The notes below the pieces were generated by a model. It searched no databases, was not told the DNA's origin, and worked only from the letters and a program-made list of their open reading frames with translations. From assembly GCA_009746045.1 (NCBI GenBank), contig RPFO01000080.1:9268113-9322612 (forward strand): DNA of 54,500 nucleotides, given 5' to 3'. The DNA comes from Mesostigma viride. Its lineage: Eukaryota > Streptophyta > Mesostigmatophyceae > Mesostigmatales > Mesostigmataceae. The translations under genes and the position numbers were made by a program. Within the stretch, counting starts at the first letter, position 1. Each line of letters begins with the position of its first letter. Below are positions 1 through 12,000 of this stretch, in pieces.

Positions 1-29
1 CAACTATGCAAACAGTGTTCATTAAGTAC

Positions 30-43
30 TTTATTAATTTATT
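30..43 (-). promoter_or_regulatory. Tandem poly(A) signals
   Basis: Two AATAAA hexamers read on the minus strand (plus-strand TTTATT at 30-35 and 38-43). They lie about 100 bp downstream of the minus-strand stop at 140, which is the expected place for 3' end formation of that transcript. Two signals so close together support a real transcription unit there, even though its frame is broken. Confidence 0.45.
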
Positions 44-139
44 CATAAAACAGCTGGCTTTCATAACACAAAAGGCACAGGGGCCTGGCAGGCTTACTGC
101 CACAGGATTTCAATTAGGGCTCACCCAATCAAGATCTAC

Positions 140-1555
140 TTAGTTAGTCTCAGGCTTCTTGCTGTGAAGTTCAAGGCTCTCCTGGATCTGGGTTGGATTG
201 AACCCCATCTCCATCATGTGTGCCAGCATACGCTCAATGGTCCCAAGCCCCGCCTTGACCTCAGCGTCCGTGGGTGCAGGCTTTTGTCCAGAGGCCTGGC
301 CAGCTTCCTTCTTCTGTCCAGAGGCCTGCCCTGCTTCCTTCTTCTCCCCAGAGGCCTGGGCAGCTTCCTTCTTCTCCCCAGACCCAGAGGCCTGGGCAGC
401 GTCCTTCTTCTCCCCAGAGGCCTGGCCAGCGTCCTTCTTCTCCCCGGAGGCCTGGCCAGCGTCCTTCTTCTCCCCGGAGGCCTGGCCAGCGTCCTTCTTC
501 TCCCCGGAGGCCTGGCCAGCGTCCTTCTTCTCCCCGGAGGCCTGGCCAGCGTCCTTCTTCTCCCCGGAGGCCTGGCCAGCGTCCTTCTTCTCCCCGGAGG
601 CCTGGCCAGCGTCCTTCTTCTCCCCGGAGGCCTGGCCAGCGTCCTTCTTCTCCCCGGAGGCCTGGCCAGCGTCCTTCTTCTCCCCGGAGGCCTGGCCAGC
701 GTCCTTCTTCTCCCCGGAGGCCTGGCCAGCGTCCTTCTTCTCCCCGGAGGCCTGGCCAGCGTCCTTCTTCTCCCCGGAGGCCTGCATGGCCAGCGTCCTT
801 CTTCTCGCCAGAGCCCTGTCCAGCTGTCTGGGGCGGTGGGGGGACCTTCTTGATGGCGAAATCCCTGCCTGTCGGGCTCGGGGGCGTGATCTTCGTGAAC
901 TTGATGTTAGTTGTGTCGGCCAATTGGTGGTGACTTTCTGGCCCTCTTAGAGGAGGGTGTGGCTGTCTCCTCCTTCACGACGACCCGTCCCACTGCATAG
1001 GTGGGAGGTCGTCGTTTCCAATCACGTCAACCTCCTGAGCCATGAGGTTAGCCTCGTGCTGAAGGCGTTCTGCCCACGCGTCTCTTGCCATCTTGGCCGT
1101 CACACGGTTCCCTGGAGCCACAGCCCCCAAACCCCTAAAGTTCTTCAAAAAGTCCCGCATCCTGGCATCATACTGGTGGTCGATCTTCGACAGGGGCAGC
1201 CATGCCTGGGTGAGGTCAGAAAACCTTGTCCTCACGTGCCGATTACCCCCCCCTCCAACTTAACGCTACGAACTTGCCGACCTTCCCGTCGTCATTGTAC
1301 ATGGGCTCCTCCTCCTCCTCGCCATCCTCCTCAGAAGAGGCCGGAGGAGGAGAGGGCCTCGGGATTAGAAGCATTACCCTGGACCTGTTTGCCTCTCGAA
1401 TTGCGCCTTGTAACATCGTCGTGCACCTCCTGAACAATATCCCCTATCGCACGAAAGAGTGCTGCGACAGGCAGCTTCCTTGCCTGTCGCACATTGTCCT
1501 TCATAATATCACTGTCTTTCATGTCTAACTCAGCGCACTTCTCTGTCAACGACAT
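140..1555 (-). pseudogene. Frameshifted repeat-protein gene, unknown family
   Basis: I do not recognise the family. Reading from an ATG at 1555, coding-like segments follow in order but in changing frames: an N-terminal segment (ELDMKDSDIMKDN), an acidic stretch (SSEEDGEEEEE), a helical segment (ARMRDFLKNFRGLG), a basic NLS-like stretch (SSKRARK), then about 17 copies of the decapeptide GQASGEKKDA and a C-terminus with MLAHMMEMGFNPTQIQ, faintly UBA-like. At least four or five frame changes are needed, one at a run of eight G (near 1246-1253) and one at an extra four bases (near 784-788) in the first repeat unit. CUL3 in the same window shows no frame error over 2.2 kb, so sequencing error is unlikely and decay is favoured. 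Small introns or a mobile-element origin remain possible. Poly(A) signals lie downstream. Confidence 0.45.
283..800. repeat. 30-bp coding minisatellite, about 17 units
   Basis: Thirty-base units run through the pseudogene. About a dozen central copies (roughly 420-783) are identical, and those at the 3' end of the gene (283-410) have diverged. Read on the minus strand in one frame the unit encodes GQASGEKKDA. The unit length is a multiple of three, so expansion kept the frame. The first unit of the gene carries a four-base insertion that breaks the link with the upstream frame and creates an ATG at 785-787. Confidence 0.9.
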
Positions 1556-1574
1556 TCAATTGCCTTCGTCGCCT

Positions 1575-1838
1575 GTATTTAAGAGCCCGGCGGACAAGCT
1601 TTCGTTTCTCAGACGCCGCAAGCCGCTCGAGAAGACTCCCTTCACCCTGGACGACGACTTGACCCTGGCGCAGCAACAACGGCGACGGGAGCTATGGCCG
1701 ACCTACCTCCAGCTCCGGCAGACCAAGGCGGGGCAGCCGGTGTACTGGAAGGGGGCGGCCATCTACGTCGGCCACAAGCCCTGGCAAGCGACCCCCACGA
1801 CCCCCGCGGCCCCAGCGACTCCAGACGCCCCAGCTTAG
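1575..1838 (+). pseudogene. Probable non-LTR retrotransposon ORF1 C-terminal remnant
   Basis: The open segment ends with a stop at 1836-1838. Its pattern, LTLAQQQRRRELWPTYLQL followed by GQPVYWKGAAIYV, resembles the C-terminal domain of LINE ORF1-type proteins: an Asp-rich start, a run of Arg before a Trp, then a Leu helix and a beta pair ending in a hydrophobic patch. That is established for L1-like ORF1 families; the assignment is by eye. The tail is Pro/Thr/Ala-rich. No reverse transcriptase is visible nearby, so at most a fragment survives. It overlaps the start of the minus-strand pseudogene. Confidence 0.35.
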
Positions 1839-2272
1839 GGGAATACAGCAATAGTAGTGTAGAATAGTTAGCCCGTGGCCTTGTACATGCACGCCTACTA
1901 CAGGCACTATTATACCAGCTGACTCATGAAAATTACCTAGCTATGTACATGCATGTGTGCCCATGACGCGCCACACACCAGATGATGCCTAGCTTTATTT
2001 ATTTAGTTATGCTGTGCCTACGCAGAGAGCTACTCTCTGCTGAGAAGCCATGCCCTAGCTTCTGTATAGCCCTGCTGATCTTCCACCCCATGACGGCCCC
2101 CCCTTGGGCTGGGCTCTGATAGGTCATGGTGGTGCAGGTGCCCTTGGTGCACCTAGAGCAGGTGTAGCTTACATCCTACCCTTGCAGGAAGTAGCCCAGA
2201 CTGTATTAAAGGCTATCTGCCCCTTCTCAGGGCTATGTGCCACATGTACTCCCAACGGAGTCATGTTCCTAA
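1839..2272. other. No gene recognised
   Basis: Short AT-rich stretches and a few TTATTTATTTAG-type runs. I see no supported coding, RNA or repeat feature. It could be the 3' part of the retrotransposon remnant. Confidence 0.4.
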
Positions 2273-3095
2273 TTAATTAGTTAATACCAATGAGCAAGTT
2301 AATAATTGGTTGAGGACATGTTGATGCGACACGAAATTGTGTTGAGGTCGATCTGATGCCCCGGACGGGGTTTTAGAGTCGTCAGCAGAGCTATGCTCCG
2401 CCATGACGTCAGAACTGTTGGGTTCTAGGGTAAGGCAGGCTTCAGCTTCCAGTGGAGCTGTGGCTTGTGTTGGTTCATCCAAATCGAGCCTATTCCCCGC
2501 AGCATCATGGATTGGAGTCACATGCACTACAAAGGAGAAATGGATTACGATTTGGCAAACAAAGACCCCACCAGTTTCCATCGGGGAAACAGCTCCCGGT
2601 ACTCAGCATGCAAGCCACAGTAGTAATTCCACCAATCCTTGACCACCCCCTGCAGACACACACCGGGAGCGCTTTGGAGATGAGCTCCCTGACAGTCACC
2701 CTGGCGCAGTAATGCCTGCGTGTCGGGATGGCCACCACACCCGTGACACCCTTCTGGATGGGGATATGGGTCCATGGTTTCATCTGCGTCGCCGAATACG
2801 CAGTGCCCTGCACTTGCTTCATCTTGTGCACGGCCACCCCACTCAGTGGCCTCCTCTTCATGTTCGCGTGCCCGATCACCATCGCATATTCTACCAGTGG
2901 AAACTGAAAGACTGCCATCACATCCCTTGACCAGCCGCGGTTGGCATTGCCAGTGGGCCGTCTCTGGCGTTTGACGCTCCGACAGCAGGGCCGGCTCATG
3001 CGTGCAGAGACGCAACGCATGCTGTACTCCCAGCCCAGAGCTGCTCGAGAAGGAGCTCGCGTGAGCTGCTTGTTTGAGTGGCCCTGAGGATGCAT
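2273..3095 (-). pseudogene. Unassigned coding-like segments in two frames
   Basis: Two overlapping minus-strand open segments (3095-2505 and 2581-2273) look like one reading frame broken near 2,540. The first contains EYAMVIGHANMKRRPLSG and VTGVVAIPTRRHYCARVTV; the second contains NRLDLDEPTQATAPLEAE, an acidic Pro/Thr-rich stretch. I recognise no family. The alternation of hydrophobic and charged residues looks more like decayed coding sequence than chance, but this is weak. It could be part of the same mobile element as its left neighbours. Confidence 0.25.
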
Positions 3096-3958
3096 CCAGA
3101 TGGGTTGTTGCTGATGTGGCAGCTTCTTGGTACCGCCAATAGATGAAGTGCAGGATCTGCAGAGACGATCGCATAGAAGGAAACCGTTTCATAGATAATT
3201 AAAAGTGTTGCATAGAAGACTACTGTTGCATAATTAGAGAAAAATTGTTGCATAAACGAGAAGTGTGCACTTGCGTGCTGCCTAAAGGGATATCAAGGGC
3301 GTGCTATTGTCTGGTCGTCAATACCGACTTGGTCCGCGTATCACATAGTGCAACAGCAAACAAGTAACATTATTAAGGTACAACTGTTACAACTGTTTCC
3401 AAATCAATGATGATTACAGTCATTGATGGACATTTCTGACAGCTCCAGGAAAGGTTTACCTATTAAACATATGCTCCATAAATTGAGCTCCACTTTCACC
3501 TTCCCAGAGCTTGAGATAGACTTTCCCTGAAAGCAGGAGCAATCTCCTTGGGAGAAAAGAGACAAGGCAAGCCCTCATCTCACGTGCACGGCCTCCTAGC
3601 ACATGGACACGCCACACCTCACCTACCGGACGCATGCAATAAACGGCACTATCACTTAATTCAAACTTGAGAGTACGTGCCTCTGCTGGGGGGGTAAGAT
3701 GGGGGGGTAATTGGGGGGGAGCCAAAATAGAGATGACAGCATAGTGGTATCATTAGTGAGGGTACGCGGGCGAGAAGGGAGAGGCCAAGCTTAAGCCGGC
3801 TGCTCTAGTAACCGACCGACACAGGTACGACGTGTGCAGGAACAAAGTATGATCTGCACAGGAATTTAAATGCGTTGCGTACAGGCCTACAGAGTAGTTT
3901 GGTGGCTATAGTTGCCTGTAGCATAGTGCATACAGTATAGTATAGTGCCTATAGTTGC
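3096..3958. other. Mostly non-coding; one doubtful minus-strand ORF
   Basis: A minus-strand open segment of 89 codons (3725-3456) ends in GKVYLKLWEGESGAQFM and has no recognisable domain. It lies downstream of the dioxygenase stop, so it would be 3' flank or a separate exon. The remainder shows no supported feature apart from a short run of TATAGTGC-like repeats at 3,910-3,960. Confidence 0.25.
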
Positions 3959-4733
3959 CTATACAGGCAGGCGCACAGCTACATGTACAGCTGCCACAGG
4001 CGTCATCCCAACGCAAAGATAATCTGCCCGATGCAATACCAGCAATATATGCATCCTGATGCTGCCTCCTGCCTCCTGCCCCCTGCCTCCTGCCCCCTGC
4101 CTCCTGCCCCCTGCCTCCTGCCCCCTGCCAACACGCTGCCTTCCAATCGCCTCACCAATAGTGCGCATCTGCCACAGAAAGGTCCTCAATATGCCTTTAT
4201 GAGCATTGCTTGGCTCATTCATACCCTCCTTGGCATCGCGTACCTGCGCCACCTGGCAGAGAGACTCGAACACGACACAGCCAGCCAGCCCACCGATGGT
4301 CACCCGATAGCACACCGAGCGGTAAGCGGGACCTGTCGTATAGCACCATGACTTGGTATCTCCTCTGACAGCGGTCGTATAGCACCATGACTTGGTATCT
4401 CCTCTGACAGCGGCAACCGAGCCGGGGTATTTCTCACCCTGCTGGCTGGTGGGCCCTGACCGCCGCCCCCGCTTGCTGGCGGGCAGCCCACCCTCACGTA
4501 AATGCGGGAAGGCATGCCTCTTCTTCTTCTTTCTGTCACCTTCTGGCAACGTTCCGCCGTGAACGCGCTGCTCCTCCCCTTCCTCCCCTTTCTCCTCCTC
4601 ACCAGCGAGTTTGCCAGCGACCCCACTTTCACGCGCATCATCGCCAGGTGAGCCACCCGCTGATGTGCCAGCTGCTTTGTCCTTGCCAGCTGATGCTAAC
4701 ACACGGCAGCTCACAAGTGCGGGCCCTGGCTCT

Positions 4734-4799
<66 letters not shown>

Positions 4800-6073
4800 A
4801 CGCTACTTGACGGAGCAGAGCGCTCACGGTCACCACCGCGACCCATCCTGGTGCAAGTGCACGCCGTCGTGTCGCCCTCGCCACAACCAGCCTGACGATG
4901 CTCACGGTGGCTGGTGCCGCATGGGTTTGCTTCACAACCAGCACGGTGGCTGGTGCCGCATGGGTTTGCTTCACAACCAGCACGGTGGCTGGTGCCGCAT
5001 GGGTTTGCTTCACAACCAGCACTATTGCCACAGCCATCCACACGGCGGTGACTCACGCGGCGCGCCTTTGTTCCACAAAATTCATCACCTCCAGAATTAT
5101 CCATATGCTGACCAGCGTCACCAATACAATGTTGGGGCAACATCAGCCCCCGTCCTGGTCCCTGCCCCTGCCCCTGCCCCTGCCCCTGCCCTTGCCCCTC
5201 AAGCCCCTGCCCGTCAACCTTCCCACAGTTGGGACAAGCCACTGCCACCTCTACCTCCACCAGATCAATCTCCAGCGCTGCACTGCCCCGGTTGCCAGCA
5301 TCGCCACCCCACAGGCGCATCAGCCGGGCAAGCCGGAGGTCTCCACGCCAGTCGGTGGCCGGCTCTTCCGGTTGACAGTCCTGGTGGAGAGGGCTCTGAT
5401 GAAGAGCACTGTGCTTGAGAGAATCCTGACCACGAGAACCCTGATTGCGGGAACTCTGATTAAGAGCACTGTGGGTAAGAGAATCCTGATTAAGGGAGTC
5501 CTGGTTGGCAGCTGCCTGATGGAGGGCGAGCTCCACCAGGCATGCTCCATCCTGCTGGGCGGAGGCACCCTCATGCCCTGGACCTGACGACATGCCCGCA
5601 CGTGGCGGCAGGCCAGCAAACTCACGTGTCTCAGCCCCTGCAGCTTTGCACCGTTGGGCTTGCTCCGGCTGCGGCCCTTCCGCAGTCACCAATCTAGAGG
5701 GGAGGGCGGGATGGTGCGCCTTGCTCGAGGGGGTGGGCGCGGAAGGCACTGAATCATAAGCCTGGGCTCGCATCAAGGTGGAGGCGTCATCCTGGGCTTC
5801 CTCCCCTCTCTCTGGCTTCGGGCAGGTCTCGCATCCCGATTCGCGCGCTTGTGAGGGGTCGCCTGGGTCGGAGCCATCATATGCTTGCACCCGCCCCCCC
5901 ACGACGGCCATGCGCTGATAAAACGTGTCTGGCAGGCCCGTGGGTAACGGTGGGCAGCAGCGCGGTGTTGCACCAGCGTCTGCCACCAACCGCGCCACCA
6001 TGCGGGCATCCTCGCAGAATGATGCGTCGGTGGCGAACCAGAGGACCAGCGTGAGGCGCTCGCCATGGCTGAT
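3959..6073 (-). CDS. Dioxygenase exon g: domain end plus long tail
   Basis: Acceptor cccgcag, 704 codons and a TAG stop at 3959-3961. The first 35 residues finish the 2OG domain (ISHGERLTLVLWF, then ATDASFCEDARMVARLVAD). The rest is low-complexity and repeat-built: a Gln/Ser/His-rich 15-bp repeat, CPNCGK, a GQ dipeptide run, three copies of a Cys/His-containing 13-mer (GCEANPCGTSHR), 21 Cys in a row, a basic KKKKRH, and a duplicated 13-mer (VRGDTKSWCYTT). Most of these repeats have unit lengths divisible by three and leave the frame open, which supports translation. A 14-bp repeat near the 3' end is an exception. An earlier unseen donor could remove part of the tail. Confidence 0.7.
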
Positions 6074-9000
6074 CTGCGGGCGCACGCGACACACCAAGTT
6101 TGTACAGGAAACCTACGCTAGGATTAGGAAGCTCTTGTAGGGTTGTTAAGCGAATGAAGACTACGCTTGGTGTGTTATATAGGAAACCTACGCTAGGATT
6201 AGGAAGCTCTTGTAGGGTTGTTAAGCGAATGAAGGCTACGCTTGGTGTGTCATATAGGAAACCTACGCTAGGATTAGGAAGCTCTTGTAGGGTTGTTAAG
6301 CGAATGAAGACTACGCTTGGTGTGCTATCATAGCGCGGGCGACATGCTGGCACATGCGGCAAGATCGTCCTAAGCGGCTGCACAGGAAAACATGTACCGC
6401 ATCTTTACATCAGTAGTAATGAGATGCACGAGGATTCGCTGGCACATACCGCACAAGAAATGGCTAGACCACATGACCTACTTACTTGCTGCGCAGCCAC
6501 AAATAGCCATTCAACTAACCATCATACTCGCTATCGCAGAGCTCCTACGGTGTGCTCTCGGTACGAGTGTGGGAGCACTCGACATTGTCCACCCGACCTG
6601 CTTGCCCACGAAACTGTTGTCCCGATGGTCCACCGAAATTGGTACACCCACCGTAGTGTCCTTGGGGCCCACCTCTTCGACATTTGTCCACCTCCCACTC
6701 TCCTCATAAGTAAGTAAGTACTTGCGTGTCATTCGCATGGGCATGCCACGGAGTTCTGTGCTAATCTCATACTACCAAGAAAATAATTACACGAAGGTTA
6801 CAAATATCGTCTGCATCATGCCCCAACCATATAGTCAATACAGGGGGATATAATCCTCATCTGAGCTGTCCTCTACTGTAATGGCAGAATGAGGCGGTAG
6901 AGTAGCGGCCATCCTCAGGGGTGATAACCTCCACCTGCGGACTTCTACCCTGCATTCTAGCAATGGGCCGCGGGGCCTGTGGGGAAAAAACAGGAGCATG
7001 CCCCTCAGGAAGATGCTTATCGCAGACGGCAGCCCATTTCTCCTTGTCTCTCCCCATAACGCACCTCATTGACACATGTGTCCGCCTCCCAATATCAACC
7101 AGCGCAGGCCACAATCCCCGTCAACGCACCTCATCCACGCAGTGCACGTTCTCTTCGCCCGAAGTGTACACCGCCAGCGTCTGGAGACGAGGGCATCAAA
7201 ATGCAAGGCATGCGAGACCGAACAAGCGACCACAGAAGCAACCACACAGGCAAGAGCAGAAGCAACCACACAGCAGCCGCACAAGCGATGAGCAAAAAGC
7301 GAAAGCCCAAACCTTGAAGCCCAAGCAAAAGACAAACAGTAAAACAGCTGCACAAGCAACCGTGTGAGTGGTGGTGTGTCATGTAGCGCACACACCCTTA
7401 CTGGACCTACCATTGACATACTGCATCAGGCCGCTCTACCCCCCTAAATGGTGCCAACGCCTGGACTTAACCATCCAGACAAACCCCCTACGAGCCGTCC
7501 ATCTTCATTACTCACCCCTGCGCGTGGGACTATGGTGCTGGGCTCGCCGTCCTGGAAGTGGAAGTCCCCTCCCTGGAAGTCCGCCCCACTGTCGTTGAGG
7601 TAGCACACCGCCTGCAGCAGCGATTGTGGGACAGATGCTAGGATTAGCACACCATGGATGGCATGGGATGGGCATATGGTGGGTGGAAAGGTTAGCGCAA
7701 TCGAGGGTAGTACATGGCCTGCACATCGTCCAAAAGGTGCTGCGCGATGAATGCAGTGGAAAACCTTTCAAAAAAAGGGTTGATCTGATGTAAGAGCGTA
7801 AGAGTTATGTTAACTTGTTATGATGTTAACTTATTATTATGTTAACTTATTATTATGTTAACTTATGTAAGATTTGATCTCTGACGTAAGTTGCAAGTAA
7901 AGTACATGAGACGAGACCTGGAACGTATGCATCGGTGGGTGCAAGGAGGTGATGAGTGCCGGTTGACCGGTATTCCCGGCAATAGTATTATAAAATTTAG
8001 TAACCATAGAATTATAAACTTCGCAGCTCCCCCACATATTCCACGTAGATGACAATGACAGTAGTCGTAGTGAATATCAACCAAAAAGACTTTTCAGCAC
8101 CAATACATAAACTAGGCAGGCTAGCTAGCCAAAAAAAGTACATGAGCCGTGCAATTGACCACTACATACACACAAACTGCCCATAGGTAGCACATGCAGC
8201 CAAATCAATGGGACGGTGCCCCACAATATGGATAAATGTAAGGCGCGCCTCTTAGTCGGTTAACCATTTAGTTGGGAGCCACAAACCTGGCCGCCATATT
8301 GCCTATAGGCCCACGCTTCGTACTCAATCTTCGCTTTGAGTACAGTGGGCCTATAGACAATCGGAGGCACTGTACGCGTGATTTGGCTTGAAGAAGTAGG
8401 TGCAGTCGATTCAAGCAGCTTGCATGTAGTGCAGAGGTTTCAACTGGCATCAGTCACTGGGTACTGTGTAACAGGACAGAACTACACAGAGCAGCCTGCA
8501 TACACTGCAGCCGCCTGCAGGCACCCCTTTAACAGAAGCCGCCAGTGCAGGGAATGCCATGAACATGACCACCGACTAAGATGTGGTGCTGCCCTGCACC
8601 CACCACTGGCGTATTCCGATTGTAGAGGCATTATGGCCCCACATGGAAATGCCAGCCTGCGCGCATGACCAGCCACGGCGCAAAGAACAGCAGAAAGAAA
8701 GCTACTGCTCGTAGATGTGGCGCTGCCCTGCTAATACAGGAGGCCGATGGCCCAATAACTTTATAATTACTACTTGTACAACTAGTAGTATAATAATAAT
8801 CCCCATCAAGCACGGCCAGGGAGCGCACACCGAGATGTGGCGCTGCCGCAGGTAGGGCCGGTTGTTGTCGGCGTGCCAGTCGATGGCCGACCCGGGGGAC
8901 CAGCTGGGACACATTATTAGGTGAAGAAAGACACACCATTAGAGGAGGTGGACAAAGAGGATAGGTGAGTCGATGGCCGATCCAGGGGACCAGCTGGGGC

Positions 9001-12000
9001 ATGTTTTTGAGAGGGGGAGGCGAGGAGAGGAGGGGAGGGCAGGCGCGTGGCGGAGAAAGATGTTAGGTGAGTCGACGGCTGAGCTGGGGGACCAGTTGGG
9101 GCGTGTAGTGTGTCAGGTGTCAGGTGGGATGTACATGTCTAGGGAAGGAATGGACACAGAGAGCAATGAATGAGGTGGAAGGGCATGTAGAGCTGGAGGA
9201 TATGCCAGCAAGTCGGAAACGGAGGAAACAAGAAAGAAAAAGGCTTCGCTTCCAACCCTTTTTACCCTAAGACTTCTAGGTAGAAATGGAATGCTGTTGG
9301 CAACGGGTGCCCCAATGAATAGGGGGTAAGCGCACAATATGGGCTGTGCATCTTTGTCCGGCAGTGCACGAAAAGGCGCGGGTTGCGAGCAGGGGGGCAT
9401 GTGTCCGTGGGAGCAGTGCAGTAATCAAGAGTCAATAGAGGGACAGTTGGCATATCGCTGTGGGAGATTATGGCGAATCATGGAATAGGATATTTGGCAT
9501 CGTTGTGGGAGATTCTAGCAGTGTTGTATCGGACACTTGGCATATTGTTGTGGGATATTCTCAGCAGGCCACAGGTATTGTTATGAGGGACGCGCACATG
9601 AGGGACGCGTGCATAATGGACGCGTGCATGGGGAAATCGTGCCTGCTGCCACTGCCGCTAATAGAATATCATCCAAGCACGCGACATGATAAAGAGATGC
9701 TAAATGAGCAGCCCAGCATACCACAGAAACTCCATACACACTACCCAGTTCGCCGCAAGTCGACGCTTTAAGCAGAGACCACAGAACAACATGTTATATG
9801 ATTAACAGGTTAATTATAATAAATAACTGCATCCCAGCCACCTCAGCAGGTGGGACGGGCAACCCCCACAAACAAAAACAAAAACGAACAGCCCTATCAG
9901 ATATTGGCCACATCGTAACCCTAATGGATGCCATGTAGGCACGCTGATTGCCTGGACCGCTCCGTGAGCTTCCCAAACAGCCCCATTCCTGCAAAAGAAC
10001 CACCCTACCATAATGGTCGCTTGTAATTAAGATCCAAGCAGCCACTTACCCTGAGCAGATGAGTGAACCCCACAACATACTCCCCTTCTCAAGAAGAAGT
10101 ACGACCCGGTTGCTCATAGAGAATAGAGAACTGGTCGCAGTCTAACACAACAGCATCCACGATCCAAGCATGTCAATTGTCGTCCCTGAGCAGGGCACCG
10201 TGAAAGCGCACCGCCCACCTGAGCAATCCCGTGAACTCCACAAACAGGTCACACGCGGCGCCAAAGGGGGTGCCCTCCACCGCGGCGCGCACCTTGTCTG
10301 CATGCGACCGCATTAGAGAGCAAGTCGAACAACAAGGTAGGGCAGCAGGATAGAGAAATAGAAAAAGGGGTTCGGTATCAGCCAGAGAGTAAGGACAACG
10401 CACAAGGCGCCCAGGCTTGCTCTTCCCCCCTAATGTAAAAGGTGCGAGCACCACACCCATAGGAACATGGTATACATAGATATGCCACCTTAAGTGGAGG
10501 CAGCGCTGTCCATCATGGCAGCTATAGTAGTATCATAACTAAATACACAATGCAATACTATACAATATACTTTATACAGCGCTGTCCATCATGGCAGCTA
10601 TAGTAGTATCATAACTAAATACACAATGCAATACTATGCAATATACTTAATACAGCGCTGCCCATCATGGCAGCTATAGTAGTATCATAACTAAATAAAC
10701 GATGCAATACTATACAATATACTTTATACAGCGCTGTCCATCATGGCAGCTATAGTAGTATCATAACTAAATACACAATGCAATACTATACAATATACTT
10801 AATACAGCGCTGTCCATCATGGCAGCTATAGTAGTATCATAACTAAATACACAATGCAATACTATACAATATACTTAATACAGCGCTGCCCATCATGGCA
10901 GCTATAGTAGTATCATAACTAAATACACGATGCAATACTATACAATATACTTTATACAGCGCTGTCCATCATGGCAGCTATAGTAGTATCATAACTAAAT
11001 ACATAATGCAATACTATACAATATACTTAATACAGCGCTGCCCATCATGGCAGCTATAGTAGTATCATAACTAAATACACGATGCAATACTATACAATAT
11101 ACTTTATACAGCGCTGTCCATCATGGCAGCTATAGTAGTATCATAACTAAATATATAATGCAATACTATACAATATACTTTATACAGCGCTGTCCATCAT
11201 GGCAGCTATAGTAGCATCATAACTAAATACACGATGCAATACTATACAATATACTTAATACAGCGCTGCCCATCATGGCAGCTACATGATACTGTATTCA
11301 TGGCAGCTACATGATACTGTATTCATGGCAGCTACATGATACTGTATTCATGGCAGCTACATGATACTGTATTCATGGCAGCTATATGATACTGTATTCA
11401 TGGCAGCTACATGATACTGTATTCATGGCAGCTATATGATACTGTATTCATGGCAGCTATATGATACTGTATTCATGGCAGCTATATGATACTGTATTCA
11501 TGGCATCTACTGTATTCATGGCAGCTACATGATACTGTATTCATGGCAGCTATATGATACTGTATTCATGGCAGCTACATGATACTGTATTCATGGCAGC
11601 TACATGATACTGTATTCATGGCAGCTACATGATACTGTATTCATGGCAGCTACTGTATTCATGGCAGCTACATGATACTGTATTCATGGCAGCTACATGA
11701 TACTGTATTCATGGCAGCTACATGATACTGTATTCATGGCAGCTACATGATACTGTATTCATGGCAGCTACATGATACTGTATTCATGGCAGCTATATGA
11801 TACTGTATTCATGGCAGCTATATGATACTGTATTCATGGCAGCTACATGATACTGTATTCATGGCAGCTACATGATACTGTATTCATGGCAGCTATATGA
11901 TACTGTATTCATGGCAGCTACATGATACTGTATTCATGGCAGCTATATGATACTGTATTCATGGCAGCTATATGATACTGTATTCATGGCAGCTATATGA

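Noticed and set aside
4611-5587. Plus-strand ORFs with a poly-Gln or poly-Ser tract
   Set aside because: They are antisense to the long dioxygenase frame and have no domain or splice support; the in-frame repeat lengths favour the minus strand.
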